Assembly (NCBI RefSeq): GCF_006265175.1
Contig: NZ_VDCQ01000005.1
Location: forward strand, 124,001 to 188,000
DNA length: 64,000 bases
Source of the DNA: Paenibacillus hemerocallicola
Lineage (GTDB): Bacteria > Bacillota > Bacilli > Paenibacillales > NBRC-103111
Direction of reading: 5' to 3'
Of the stretch, positions 41,712 to 51,129 are shown one piece after another. How positions within the stretch are numbered: position 1 is the first letter of the stretch; each line of letters starts with the position of its first letter. Made by a program: the position numbers and the translations under genes. Below the pieces are notes generated by a model. The model saw only the letters and a program-made list of their open reading frames with translations, did no database searches and was not told the DNA's origin.

Positions 41712-42236
41712 GTGCGCGAGCATAAGAAATGGATTCAAGGCATCATATTGACCGCGGTTTTGCTGATCGGAGGATATACGATAGGGAGCAGCCTGTTCGC
41801 CAAGGACGATATTCCGAGGGAAGGGAGCACTGCTCCTGATTTTTCGTTAACAGGGCTCGACGGAACCAAGACCGAGCTGTCCGACTATCGGGGCAAGGCA
41901 GTTATGGTCAATTTCTGGGGTTCCTGGTGCGAGCCGTGCATCCGCGAAATGCCGGCCATCCAAAGGCAATACGAGAAGTGGAAAGATAAGGGGCTCGTCG
42001 TGCTCGGCCTTAATTTGGACGAAAGCAAAGTGACCGTACAAAGCTACGTCAAGCAAACCGGCGTGACGTTCCCGATCCTGTTCGACAAGGAGCTGCGCAT
42101 GAGGGACCGGTATGCGGTCCGGTACTACCCGACAACGTTCTTCATCGATCCGGCAGGTAAAATCGTAAAAATCGCGGTATTGGAAATGGATGACGATTAC
42201 ATCGAGCAGATGGTCCGTTCGATGCTGAAACTGTAA
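41712..42236 (+). CDS. resA: Thiol-disulfide oxidoreductase ResA
   Basis: 174 aa from GTG 41712 (TAGGTGAT upstream). N-terminal membrane anchor (residues 8-28), then a thioredoxin-like domain with FWGSWC73-E-P-C76. The CEPC motif is typical for ResA, which reduces apocytochrome c haem-site cysteines on the outer face of the membrane. The upstream in-frame extension to 41649 lacks a ribosome site. A TATAAT at 41663-41668 may be its -10 box. Confidence 0.92.
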   Translation: MREHKKWIQGIILTAVLLIGGYTIGSSLFAKDDIPREGSTAPDFSLTGLDGTKTELSDYRGKAVMVNFWGSWCEPCIREMPAIQRQYEKWKDKGLVVLGLNLDESKVTVQSYVKQTGVTFPILFDKELRMRDRYAVRYYPTTFFIDPAGKIVKIAVLEMDDDYIEQMVRSMLKL

Positions 42237-42252
42237 AGGAGCGATACACCCC

Positions 42253-43932
42253 GTGATTGTGAACACGAAATGCGAATGCGGGCACCAAAATCATGTGGGA
42301 ACCGTATTGTGCGAGTCGTGCGGGAAACCGCTTTATGACGACTTGGGGGACGCTCCGCTCGAAATGCGTTACGACGGCGTCGCCCGTCGTTCCCAGAAGG
42401 CGAACCCGTCCGTGCTCGATCGGGTATGGAATTTCTTCTCGTCGGTCAAGGTAGCGATTTATCTCATTTTGGCCACGCTGGTCGGCTCCATACTGGGATC
42501 GATATACCCGCAGGAAAATACGTTTCTCAACATCGATCCGGCCAAGTACTACAAGGACACGTACGGCTGGACGGGCGATCTGTATTACAAGCTAGGTTTG
42601 TCCGACACGTACGGCTCTTGGTGGTTTATCGGTCTGCTCGTGTGCATCGGAACCTCGCTCGTCATCTGCAGCCTGGATCGGGTGCTTCCGCTGTACCGCG
42701 CGCTCAGCAAGCAGCAAATTCGGAAACATTTGAACTTTATTTTACGGCAAAAAATCGTCTACGCCGACACGATCCCGTCGATCGGTTCCGAGCCGGCGAA
42801 AGCAGAGGCCTGGGTGGAGGAAGCGGCTGCCAAGCTGCGCAAAAAAGGCTATCGGGTCCATACGGACGGCGCCGCGCTGCTCGCGGAGAAACATCGATTC
42901 AGCCGTTGGGGACCGTACGTCAACCATATCGGGCTGATCATTTTTTTGCTCGCCGTTTTGATGAGAGGGCTCCCGGGCTGGCAATTGGACGAGTATGTCG
43001 GGTTTCTCGAAGGCGAGCCGACGAAAATACCGGAAACCCACTATTTTCTGAAAAACGAGCAGTTCAACGTGGAGTTTTATACCGAGGACGAAATGACCGA
43101 GAAGTTTCGCGATAAAGGGCAAACGGTCGCGAAGCTTTACGAGACGAAGGCGGTATTGTACGAATGTACGGCCGATTGCGACGGAACGAACGGCGAGCCC
43201 AAGCTCAAGGAGCTTACCCGGCAAAGCATTACCGTCAATCACCCCTTGAACTATAAAGGGCTGCTCGCCTATCAGTTCGATTATTCGCAGACGCCCCGGC
43301 TGCTGTCCGTCAAGCCGCTGCTCAAAAACAAGCAAACCGGACAGTCTTACGGCCCGTTTACTCTAAAGATGAAAAATCCGGTCGATATGTACGATGCCGG
43401 ACCCTACAAGCTTAAGCTGAAAGATTATTTCCCCGATTTCTCGATCAACGATAAAGGGGTTCCGATTACGGTATCCAACGAGCCAAACGCACCGGCTTTC
43501 GTCTTTACGATTACGGGGCCCGGAATTCCGGCGGACGGACAAGCTTACTTGTACTTTCCCCGGGAGATCGACAAAGAGAAATACAGCCAGGACAAAATCA
43601 ACGGGGCTTTCGGAAGCGAGTGGGATATTTCCGTCAATTCGATGGCCGATGTCGAAATCGCCAACTTCACGAGCTATTTGAACATCCGCAGAGATACGGC
43701 GCTGCCTTACATTTTTGCCGGTGCGGGGTTATTTCTGGTGGGCGTGGTCATGGGGCTGTATTGGCAGCATCGGCGCATCTGGATCCGATTTGACGAAGGA
43801 AACAAAATGTCGCTGGGCGCGCATACGAATAAAAACTGGTACGGGCTGCGCAACGAAGTAGCGGGGATGCTGAACAAGATGGGCATCGAAATCGCTCCGA
43901 AGCAGTTGTCCAATGAGGTGAACAAAACTTGA
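42253..43932 (+). CDS. resB: Cytochrome c biogenesis protein ResB
   Basis: 559 aa, GTG 42253. ResB membrane protein of the system II haem-ligation machinery: helices at VAIYLILATLVGSILGSIYP and WWFIGLLVCIGTSLVICSLDRV, then a large external domain and a last helix (LPYIFAGAGLFLVGVVMGLYW). It begins with a zinc-ribbon-like CECGHQNHVGTVLCESCGK (residues 5-23), an addition not found in B. subtilis ResB. It overlaps resC by four bases. Confidence 0.92.
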   Translation: MIVNTKCECGHQNHVGTVLCESCGKPLYDDLGDAPLEMRYDGVARRSQKANPSVLDRVWNFFSSVKVAIYLILATLVGSILGSIYPQENTFLNIDPAKYYKDTYGWTGDLYYKLGLSDTYGSWWFIGLLVCIGTSLVICSLDRVLPLYRALSKQQIRKHLNFILRQKIVYADTIPSIGSEPAKAEAWVEEAAAKLRKKGYRVHTDGAALLAEKHRFSRWGPYVNHIGLIIFLLAVLMRGLPGWQLDEYVGFLEGEPTKIPETHYFLKNEQFNVEFYTEDEMTEKFRDKGQTVAKLYETKAVLYECTADCDGTNGEPKLKELTRQSITVNHPLNYKGLLAYQFDYSQTPRLLSVKPLLKNKQTGQSYGPFTLKMKNPVDMYDAGPYKLKLKDYFPDFSINDKGVPITVSNEPNAPAFVFTITGPGIPADGQAYLYFPREIDKEKYSQDKINGAFGSEWDISVNSMADVEIANFTSYLNIRRDTALPYIFAGAGLFLVGVVMGLYWQHRRIWIRFDEGNKMSLGAHTNKNWYGLRNEVAGMLNKMGIEIAPKQLSNEVNKT

Positions 43933-45188
43933 ATACGGAATCGTTAAGCGGAACATTTCTATTGATAGCCTTTATCCTGTATACGCTGTCGTTTGTCGTG
44001 TACGGTATCGCCGTTACGGGGAAAAAGTGGAGCTCCCGCGATCCGGAGACCCACGCGAAAAGGTGGGGCAAGCTCGGACTCGTGCTGACCTTGGTCGGCT
44101 TCGCCTCGCAGCTTGGCTATTTCTTTACACGCTGGTATGCGGCGGGGCATATCCCGGTCAGCAACATGTTCGAATTTCTGACGTTCCTCTCGATGATGAT
44201 CGCCCTTGCGTTCGTCATCGTCTATTCGATCTATCGCGTAACCGTGCTCGGCATGTTCGCGATGCCGGTGTGCGTTATTATTCTCGCCTATGCACTCGTG
44301 TTTCCGCCGGACATTCAGCCGCTTATCCCGGCATTGCAAAGCTACTGGCTGAAAATTCACGTTACGACGGCCGCATTCTCCGAAGCGTTTTTCGCGGTCG
44401 GCTTCGCCGCGGGGCTGATGTACTTGCTGCGCGTCGTCAATTTCAAAGGCACGTCGAAAGCGGACCGCCGCGAGCGTCGCGGGGTGGAAGTAGTCATCTT
44501 CGTCGTGCTCACGACCGTGGCGTTCGTTATCACCGTATTCGTGTTCAAGGGAATGGGCTATGAAGCGAAGTTTGTAAGCGAAGTTACGAAGATTGATCAG
44601 AACGGCCAGGAATACGTGGAGAAGAGCAACGTGGACTACGTGCTGCCGCCGATCGTCAAGCCGTTCAACAGTACGGCCGAATCGATGCAGCCGTTTCTCG
44701 GCATATCCGAGCCCCTGTTCGAAGCGCCTTCCTGGATGAACGGGATCAATGCCGGACGCAAGCTGAACACGTTTATATGGTCGCTCATAGCGGGGCTGAT
44801 CTTGTACGTTTTGCTGCGACTGATCTTGCGCAAGCAAATCGGGGCGGCGATCCAGCCGGCCACAAGCGGGATGGATCCGGAAGATTTGGATGAAATCAGC
44901 TACCGGGCGATCGCCATCGGATTTCCGCTGTTTACGCTGGGCGCGCTCATTTTCGCGATGATTTGGGCTCACGAGGCGTGGGGAAGGTTCTGGGGCTGGG
45001 ACCCGAAGGAAGTATGGGCGCTTATTACTTGGCTATACTACACCGCCTATCTCCACTTCAGGCTATCGCGCGGCTGGCAGGGCCGCAAATCGGCATGGAT
45101 GGCCGTTATCGGTTTCGTCGTCGTCATGTTTACGAATGTGGGCGTCAATTTGATTATAGCGGGTCTTCACTCGTACGCGGGCGTATAA
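43929..45188 (+). CDS. resC: Cytochrome c biogenesis protein ResC (CcsA/CcsB type)
   Basis: 419 aa, TTG 43929 overlapping the resB stop. About eight membrane helices and the tryptophan-rich haem motif AWGRFWGWDPKEVWALITWL. Conserved histidines flank it (LKIHVTTAAFSEA, YLHFRLSR). With ResB it carries haem across the membrane and attaches it to cytochrome c. Confidence 0.94.
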   Translation: MNTESLSGTFLLIAFILYTLSFVVYGIAVTGKKWSSRDPETHAKRWGKLGLVLTLVGFASQLGYFFTRWYAAGHIPVSNMFEFLTFLSMMIALAFVIVYSIYRVTVLGMFAMPVCVIILAYALVFPPDIQPLIPALQSYWLKIHVTTAAFSEAFFAVGFAAGLMYLLRVVNFKGTSKADRRERRGVEVVIFVVLTTVAFVITVFVFKGMGYEAKFVSEVTKIDQNGQEYVEKSNVDYVLPPIVKPFNSTAESMQPFLGISEPLFEAPSWMNGINAGRKLNTFIWSLIAGLILYVLLRLILRKQIGAAIQPATSGMDPEDLDEISYRAIAIGFPLFTLGALIFAMIWAHEAWGRFWGWDPKEVWALITWLYYTAYLHFRLSRGWQGRKSAWMAVIGFVVVMFTNVGVNLIIAGLHSYAGV

Positions 45189-45210
45189 GGTTTAAGGAGG
45201 GTGAACGTGC

Positions 45211-45930
45211 ATGGTTGACTTGAAAGCGAGCATATTGGTGGTGGACGACGAGGAACGGATTCGTCGCCTGCTGCGGATGTATTTGGAGAAGGAAGGGTAC
45301 ATCATCGACGAGGCGGAGGACGGGGAAACGGCGCTGACGAAAGCGTTGGAGGGCGATTACGATCTGATTCTGCTCGACGTGATGCTGCCGGGCATCGACG
45401 GAACGGAAGTATGCGCCCGGCTTCGGCAGGTGAAGGCGACACCGATCATCATGCTGACGGCCAAAGGCGAGGAAGCCAACCGGGTGCAAGGCTTCGAGGT
45501 CGGCGCCGACGATTATGTGGTCAAGCCGTTCAGCCCGCGGGAAGTGATTTATCGGGTAAAGGCGATTTTGCGCCGGTCCTCGGCGACCGCCTACTTGGCG
45601 AAGGACGCGATTCATGCGAGCAATAATATCGTATTCCCTCACCTTATCATCGAGCATGACGCGCATCGCGTCACCGCGGGCGGGCAGGAAGTGGCGTTAA
45701 CGCCCAAGGAGTACGAGCTGCTGCATTATTTGGCCACATCGCCCGATAAAGTGTTCTCGCGCGAGGATTTGCTCAAGGATGTATGGAACTACGAATTTTT
45801 CGGCGACCTGCGCACCGTCGATACGCACGTAAAACGGCTTCGCGAGAAGCTGAATAAAGTATCGCCCGATGCGGCCTCGATGATTACGACCGTATGGGGC
45901 GTAGGGTACAAGCTCGAGGTGCCGAAATAA
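45211..45930 (+). CDS. resD: Response regulator ResD
   Basis: 239 aa OmpR/PhoB-type. Receiver: acidic pair D12-D13 (LVVDDEER), phospho-acceptor D56 (LILLDVMLPG), switch lysine in YVVKPFSPRE. C-terminal winged helix with LTPKEYELLHYLATSPDKVFSREDLLKDVW and VDTHVKRLREKLN. It activates respiration, cytochrome and anaerobic genes in Bacillus. One base separates it from resE. Confidence 0.95.
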   Translation: MVDLKASILVVDDEERIRRLLRMYLEKEGYIIDEAEDGETALTKALEGDYDLILLDVMLPGIDGTEVCARLRQVKATPIIMLTAKGEEANRVQGFEVGADDYVVKPFSPREVIYRVKAILRRSSATAYLAKDAIHASNNIVFPHLIIEHDAHRVTAGGQEVALTPKEYELLHYLATSPDKVFSREDLLKDVWNYEFFGDLRTVDTHVKRLREKLNKVSPDAASMITTVWGVGYKLEVPK

Positions 45931-45931
45931 A

Positions 45932-47746
45932 GTGAAACTTTGGAAAAGCGTAGTCGGCAAGCTGTGGATGACCATAATCGGATTAGTCGCCGTTGTTCTC
46001 GTGATCAACGGCGTCTTTATGGGACAATTTCTCGATACGAATTTCGCCAACTCCAAGGATCAGGAGCGCAGCCTGCAGAAGATGGCGGTGAAAGTGTCTG
46101 GCGATCTTACGCTTCATAAAGAGGAGTTTTCGTACGTCAATGCGGTTGCGGAATTGCTGGACGCCCAGGATGCGGCGATGATCGTGTTGAACAGCCGGCT
46201 GGAGGAGACGATACCGGCTTCCAAGGTCACGCAAATTCCGAAGCTGAGTGCATACGATTTGTTCGAACCCGAGAAGCTCGGGAAAGTATTGGAGGGCGGA
46301 ACGTCACCGGCCATCTATTACGATCCGCATTCGGGCAAACGATTTTTGGCCGTCGCCGTTCCCCAGCGGGAGGCCGGCAGCAGCAAAATGACGGGAGTCG
46401 TCATTTTGTATCAGGCGCAAATATCTCTGGATTACACGCAGGCTTATTTTCAAAACTTATTCATTATTGCGGGTGTAATCGGATTTCTGCTTACGACGCT
46501 GTTCGCGTTTTTCTTGTCGACCCGGATCACGCAGCCATTGCTGCAAATGAAAAAGGCGGCCGACTTTATTACATTGGGCGAATACAAGACGCGTGTTCCG
46601 GTAACGTCTTCCGATGAAATCGGCGAGCTGGCGAATGCGTTCAATCAGATGACCGGTCGGCTGGACGAGACGATCAACGCGTTGAGCCACGAGAAGGAGC
46701 ATTTGACCAGCGTTTTGCGCAGTATGACGGATGCGGTCATCACGCTGGACGCCGACGGAAGAGTGATCTTGACCAATCCTCAAGGCGAGCGGCTGGTCGA
46801 GGCATGGAGTGCGCTCAGTTGGGAGGAAGAAGGCGGCGAGCAGCTGGAGAAAGGGGCGCGCGCACCGGGACCGCTCCAATCGTTGTTTGCGTCGGTCGTG
46901 AGCGGCAATAAAGAAATTACGTCGACGATACACGTGCACAGCAATGTACACTCCGTCGTCATGGCGCCGCTGTACTCGATGGAAGGGCTGCGGGGAACGG
47001 TGGCCGTACTCCGCGACGTTACGGAAGAGCATCGGCTGGACAAGCTGCGCAAGGATTTCGTCGCCAACGTCTCGCATGAGCTTCGTACGCCGCTCTCGAT
47101 GCTGCAGGGGTACAGCGAAGCGCTGTTGGACGATATCGCGGCGACGCCGGAAGAGCGTCGCGAGCTGGCCCAGGTTATTCACGACGAATCGCTGCGGATG
47201 GGCAGGCTCGTGAAGGATCTGCTGGATTTGGCTAGGATGGAAGCAGGTCATATGGAGCTGCATTTTCGCGAGTTCGATATGGAGCCGCTAATCCAGAGAG
47301 TGCATCGCAAGTTCGGAGCGCTCTGCAAGGAACGCGGCATCGTGCTGAAGCTGTCTTATCCGGATACGGGCATTACGCTGCATTATGCGGACGAAGACAG
47401 GCTGGAGCAGGTTTTGACGAATTTGCTGGACAATGCGGTGCGCCATACGCCGGAAGGCGCGGTGATCGAAATACGCGTCAATCCGCAAACCGTTCCGGAG
47501 CAAAGCGTTCTTATCGAAATCATGGACAGAGGCCGGGGCATTCCGAGGGAAGATTTGCCCTACATTTTCGAACGTTTCTACAAGGCGGATAAAGCGCGGA
47601 CACGCGGTTCCTCGGGAGGGACCGGGCTCGGACTCGCCATCGTCAAAAATATCGTCGATGCGCATCAGGGTACGATCAATGCGGAGAGCGAGCTCGGCTC
47701 CGGCACTACGTTTTTCATTAAAATTCCGAACCGCATAAGAATATAA
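45932..47746 (+). CDS. resE: Sensor histidine kinase ResE
   Basis: 604 aa, GTG 45932. Two membrane helices (about residues 11-30 and 175-196) flank an extracytoplasmic sensor. HAMP (TRITQPLLQMKKAADFITLGEYKTRVPV), PAS (about 258-370), HisKA with phospho-histidine H382 (VSHELRTPLSML), and HATPase with N box DNAVRHTPEGA and G boxes DRGRGIPRED and GGTGLGLAIVK. Senses redox or respiratory state in the family. Confidence 0.94.
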   Translation: MKLWKSVVGKLWMTIIGLVAVVLVINGVFMGQFLDTNFANSKDQERSLQKMAVKVSGDLTLHKEEFSYVNAVAELLDAQDAAMIVLNSRLEETIPASKVTQIPKLSAYDLFEPEKLGKVLEGGTSPAIYYDPHSGKRFLAVAVPQREAGSSKMTGVVILYQAQISLDYTQAYFQNLFIIAGVIGFLLTTLFAFFLSTRITQPLLQMKKAADFITLGEYKTRVPVTSSDEIGELANAFNQMTGRLDETINALSHEKEHLTSVLRSMTDAVITLDADGRVILTNPQGERLVEAWSALSWEEEGGEQLEKGARAPGPLQSLFASVVSGNKEITSTIHVHSNVHSVVMAPLYSMEGLRGTVAVLRDVTEEHRLDKLRKDFVANVSHELRTPLSMLQGYSEALLDDIAATPEERRELAQVIHDESLRMGRLVKDLLDLARMEAGHMELHFREFDMEPLIQRVHRKFGALCKERGIVLKLSYPDTGITLHYADEDRLEQVLTNLLDNAVRHTPEGAVIEIRVNPQTVPEQSVLIEIMDRGRGIPREDLPYIFERFYKADKARTRGSSGGTGLGLAIVKNIVDAHQGTINAESELGSGTTFFIKIPNRIRI

Positions 47747-47761
47747 GGTATCGAAATCATC

Positions 47762-47801
47762 AAACAGGGATAGTCCGCTATTAGCGGGCTATCCCTGTTT
47801 G
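47762..47801 (+). terminator. Terminator after resE
   Basis: CAAACAGGGATAGTCCGCTA / TAGCGGGCTATCCCTGTTTG: a stem of about 19 pairs with one wobble, also usable for the converging serA transcript. Confidence 0.8.
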
Positions 47802-47832
47802 CATCGTATCGGGGGAGTCGAAAATGACGTCG

Positions 47833-47862
47833 TCGAAATACGTCGATAGACGGTATTCTTAT
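47833..47862. repeat. Fragment of the 120-bp repeat
   Basis: TCGAAATACGTCGATAGACG followed by GTATTCTTATC matches the last 30 bases of the tandem repeat copy at 23251-23280 with few changes. It keeps the CGTC-GATA-GACG hairpin. This suggests an interspersed family, with a partial copy between resE and serA. Confidence 0.55.
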
Positions 47863-47957
47863 CACCGTTTTTCACTGATTAACATTTCTTTTGGAGGAAT
47901 ATGTTGAACGACCGCGACTAATCTTGTTGTACGTGAAACAATTTCATCGTTTTGTCG

Positions 47958-49550
47958 TTAGCCAAGCGTAATTTCGCGTACCCGCTTAATATCAGGCATA
48001 CCGGACAATTGCTCCAAGACGACTTTCGGCGCTTGTTTGTCGATGGTCAGCACCATGATCGCGGAGCCGCCGACATCGGTACGTCCGACCTGCATCGTCG
48101 CAATATTGACGTCGTTGTTGCCGAGCAGCGTGCCGACCCGGCCGATAATACCCGGCTTGTCGGTGTGAGAGATTAGCAGCAGATTGCCTTCGGTAGCGAT
48201 ATCGACCGGGTAGGGTCCGATTTGCACGATGCGTTCGCCGAAGCCCGCGAGCAGCGAGCCGGACAGCCAGCGCTCTTCCACCTTCGTATTCAGGCTGAGC
48301 GTGATCCGGTTCGTAAAGCCTTTGGTCGAAATCGACTTTTGGATTACGATGTTGATATCGCGCTGCTTGGCCAGATGCATCGAGTTGACGGCATTGACCT
48401 GCTCGGCACCCAGATGGTGGGACAGCACGCCTTTCAGCACATAACGGGTAAGCGGGTTCGTATCGAGATCGGCCAGTTCCCCCGAGTAATTGATCGTAAT
48501 TTCGCGTACGGCACCGTCGGTCATTTGCGCGAGCGAATTGCCGAGCTTCTCGCAAAGCTTGAAATACGGCTGAATTTTGTTTAACAGCTCTGCCGGAATC
48601 GGAGGCATGTTGACCGCGTTTTTGAACGGCTCGTTGCGCAAAATATGAATGACCTGCTCGGATACGTCGATCGCGACGTTTTCCTGCGCTTCGATCGTGG
48701 AAGCGCCCAAGTGGGGGGTGACGATAATTTTCGGATGCTTCAGGAACGGATGATCCGCAGCCGGCGGCTCGTTCTCGAAGACGTCGAATGCGGCTCCGTG
48801 AACGATGCCTTGATCGACCGCCTCGACGAGAGCCATTTCGTCGATGATGCCGCCTCGCGCACAGTTGACGATCCGCATTCCTTTTTTCATCACCTCGAAT
48901 TGAGGACCGGCAATCATATGATGCGTCTCGTTCGTAAGCGGTGTGTGAACGGTCATAAAGTCGGCGTTCCGGATAATTTCATCCACCGTCGCCAGCTTGA
49001 TTCCGAGCTTCTCCGCACGCTCCTCCGTCATGAACGGGTCGTAGCCGAGCACGCTCATGCCGAACGCGATAGCGCGCTTGGCCACTTCGGCTCCGATTCG
49101 GCCAAGCCCGAGCACGCCCAACGTCTTATTGCGCAGCTCGACGCCAACGAAGGATTTGCGGTCCCATTCGCCGGTTACGGTTTTCATATAAGCTTGCGGG
49201 ATATGACGGGCCAATGCCATAATCATGGCAAACGTATGCTCGCAAGTCGTGATCGTGTTTCCGTCCGGTGCGTTGATAACGACGATTCCAAGGCTGGTAG
49301 CCGCCTCCAGATCGATGTTGTCGACGCCTACTCCGGCGCGTCCGATTACTTTCAGATTCGTACCGGCTTCCATGATGCGGCGGGTCACTTTAGTTTGCGA
49401 ACGGACGAGGAGCGCGTCGAACTGGCCGATAATGGCAACGATTTCGTCTTCGCCGAGTCCCGTCTTTTTGACAATTTCCACATCGCTTGCATCCGTTAAC
49501 TGCTGCAATCCCAAATCGCTGATCGGATCCGATACCAATACTTTGTACAT
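47958..49550 (-). CDS. serA: D-3-phosphoglycerate dehydrogenase
   Basis: 530 aa, first step of serine synthesis. Substrate domain from VLVSDPISDLGLQQL; Rossmann domain GLGRIGAEVAKRAIAFGM (residues about 145-165); RVGTLLG and NIATMQVGR of the C-terminal ACT domain, with the intervening ASB domain, so it is the long serine-sensing form. ATG 49550 gives a nine-base gap to AAGGAGG; ATG 49556 is only three bases away and less likely. Expression is controlled by a serine T-box upstream. Confidence 0.95.
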   Translation of the reverse strand: MYKVLVSDPISDLGLQQLTDASDVEIVKKTGLGEDEIVAIIGQFDALLVRSQTKVTRRIMEAGTNLKVIGRAGVGVDNIDLEAATSLGIVVINAPDGNTITTCEHTFAMIMALARHIPQAYMKTVTGEWDRKSFVGVELRNKTLGVLGLGRIGAEVAKRAIAFGMSVLGYDPFMTEERAEKLGIKLATVDEIIRNADFMTVHTPLTNETHHMIAGPQFEVMKKGMRIVNCARGGIIDEMALVEAVDQGIVHGAAFDVFENEPPAADHPFLKHPKIIVTPHLGASTIEAQENVAIDVSEQVIHILRNEPFKNAVNMPPIPAELLNKIQPYFKLCEKLGNSLAQMTDGAVREITINYSGELADLDTNPLTRYVLKGVLSHHLGAEQVNAVNSMHLAKQRDINIVIQKSISTKGFTNRITLSLNTKVEERWLSGSLLAGFGERIVQIGPYPVDIATEGNLLLISHTDKPGIIGRVGTLLGNNDVNIATMQVGRTDVGGSAIMVLTIDKQAPKVVLEQLSGMPDIKRVREITLG

Positions 49551-49589
49551 GTTCATGCTCCTCCTTGTGATTACCTACAGTATGAGTTA

Positions 49590-49885
49590 AACAAATGCAA
49601 AAAACTCCCGTCCCAATACGGATTTCCGTATATAGGGACGAGAGCTCGGTTCGCGGTGCCACCCTAATTCGCCGGACGCTCGCGCACCCGGCCTTTCTCG
49701 GTCTAATCGACGGTAGACCGGGAGCTTTAACGGGCTCTCCCGTTTGCGCTTAAGACAGAATCTGTTCGCGCATCGACTCGGGAGTGGATCGTATAAGGGA
49801 CGCCACCGGTTCGCAGCGACCACCGGCTTTCTGTAGGCTTCAGTTATACTATTCTCCGTCATTGTCGTTCTGATCTTTCATTTTA
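49590..49885 (-). promoter_or_regulatory. Serine T-box riboswitch upstream of serA
   Basis: On the minus strand the T-box sequence GGGTGGCACCGCGA (plus about 49651-49664) precedes a terminator CTCTCGTCCC...GGGACGGGAG-T6 (plus 49599-49644). Stem I begins near GGAGAATAGTATAACTGAAGCC. The specifier loop candidate GATCCACTCC holds UCC (plus 49786-49788), a serine codon followed by A. Uncharged tRNA-Ser would stabilise the antiterminator and allow serA transcription. Confidence 0.9.
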
Positions 49886-49907
49886 ATAGTGATTTCATTT
49901 TTTTCTT

Positions 49908-49936
49908 ACTTTATCATGTCAGGTTTGGGGTGTCAA
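49908..49936 (-). promoter_or_regulatory. Promoter of the serA T-box leader
   Basis: TTGACA (plus 49936-49931), 17-base spacer, TAAAGT (plus 49913-49908), starting transcription just ahead of T-box stem I. Confidence 0.75.
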
Positions 49937-50123
49937 TTATTTTAAGACATATTTGTGACAGCAGAAAAGGTTGGAAAACGTTTACCGACAAAAAATGGAC
50001 ACATATTGCGGGGCGTCCGGACGCCAATACCGTCCTTCGGCCCGCATACGCTTGAACTCGGCGTTTTTTTTCGATATCTTCAAATGGAAGGCAATGAGTC
50101 ACCCGCAAAATTGAAACGCCATT

Positions 50124-51050
50124 TTATTTGTTTTCGTAGAAGAAGGGGAGCTGCGGCTTCGTTTCTTCGGCGTACCATTTGTCCTTGCGTGCAATGAAGT
50201 CGCCTTTGCGTGCCGCGTTCGTGTCGGACAGCAAATCGGCGATCGCCTGAATATCGTTCAAATTCATTTTTTTGGCTTGACCGTTCGTGATCATTTCGTC
50301 GATGCGAACCGTCAAATCTTGCGGATACAGCGGCAAATAGCGTTTCTCGCTCAGCAGGATGGAGGCGACTACGACATTTTTCACATTCAGGCTCATTTGA
50401 CTCCAATCTTTTAGCGTAAATGCGGATTGTCCGAGCAAGTTGGAGCCTTGCACCTGCGGCTCGACGGATTCGTTCCATTTGACGATTGCGTTATAATATT
50501 GCTGTTGGCCTTGAAGAGCAAACGTTTTGGCCCCTTGAAAAAAAGCGTCTTTGTCGATTTCCGTCAGCAGTACGCTCGGGTGAATGGAATTGGCTTTCGA
50601 TTGATACTTTTTCGCCGTATCGGAAAACAGCTTCAGGCCTTTCAGCAAATTTTGGTGCGCTTCGCCGAGAAGCGGAGACGTTTCCGGCGTAACGGCTTTC
50701 GATATGGCGTCGTACTTGTCATCCGCCGTTTTCGATAGATCTTTCATTGCAGCTGCCGCATCTGAAGTGTTTCCTTGCAGCTCGAGCTCCTTCAGCTTGT
50801 CGAACCACCGGTTGCTGAACTCCCGGTAAGGCGCATAGATCGTATGATAAAACGATACAAGATGCTGCTGGTCGTAAGCTCCAGGCTTTTTGGAAGCTTC
50901 TTCTTGTTTGGCCGCCATGGCCTCGTACTTGGTTACCGTACGACTTTGTCCGATCTCGACTCCAAAAAAGAAAGCGCCGGCCACGCAGACGAGCAGAAAG
51001 ACGAAAGTGAGCGAGAAGAAATAGTCCGAACGGTTTAGACGCTTATTCAT
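50124..51050 (-). CDS. Membrane-anchored protein of unknown function
   Basis: 308 aa with one N-terminal membrane helix (residues 9-31, YFFSLTFVFLLVCVAGAFFFGVE) and a large, helix-rich outside domain. No catalytic motif is seen. Helical segments such as LLGEAHQNLLKGLKLFSDTAKKYQ suggest a bundle. AAGGAGTC precedes ATG 51050. It faces away from the next gene, a CPBP protease. Function unknown; cell-envelope location is likely from the topology. Confidence 0.75.
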   Translation of the reverse strand: MNKRLNRSDYFFSLTFVFLLVCVAGAFFFGVEIGQSRTVTKYEAMAAKQEEASKKPGAYDQQHLVSFYHTIYAPYREFSNRWFDKLKELELQGNTSDAAAAMKDLSKTADDKYDAISKAVTPETSPLLGEAHQNLLKGLKLFSDTAKKYQSKANSIHPSVLLTEIDKDAFFQGAKTFALQGQQQYYNAIVKWNESVEPQVQGSNLLGQSAFTLKDWSQMSLNVKNVVVASILLSEKRYLPLYPQDLTVRIDEMITNGQAKKMNLNDIQAIADLLSDTNAARKGDFIARKDKWYAEETKPQLPFFYENK

Positions 51051-51129
51051 GCCATGACTCCTTGACTAGTTTTGTAAATAAGTATAGGTGAATTTACCCA
51101 AAAAGTGAACCGTGTATCCCGGAGGAAAC

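Noticed and set aside
49587-49862. A 91-codon minus-strand frame upstream of serA
   Set aside because: It runs through the T-box leader, whose conserved RNA elements explain the sequence.
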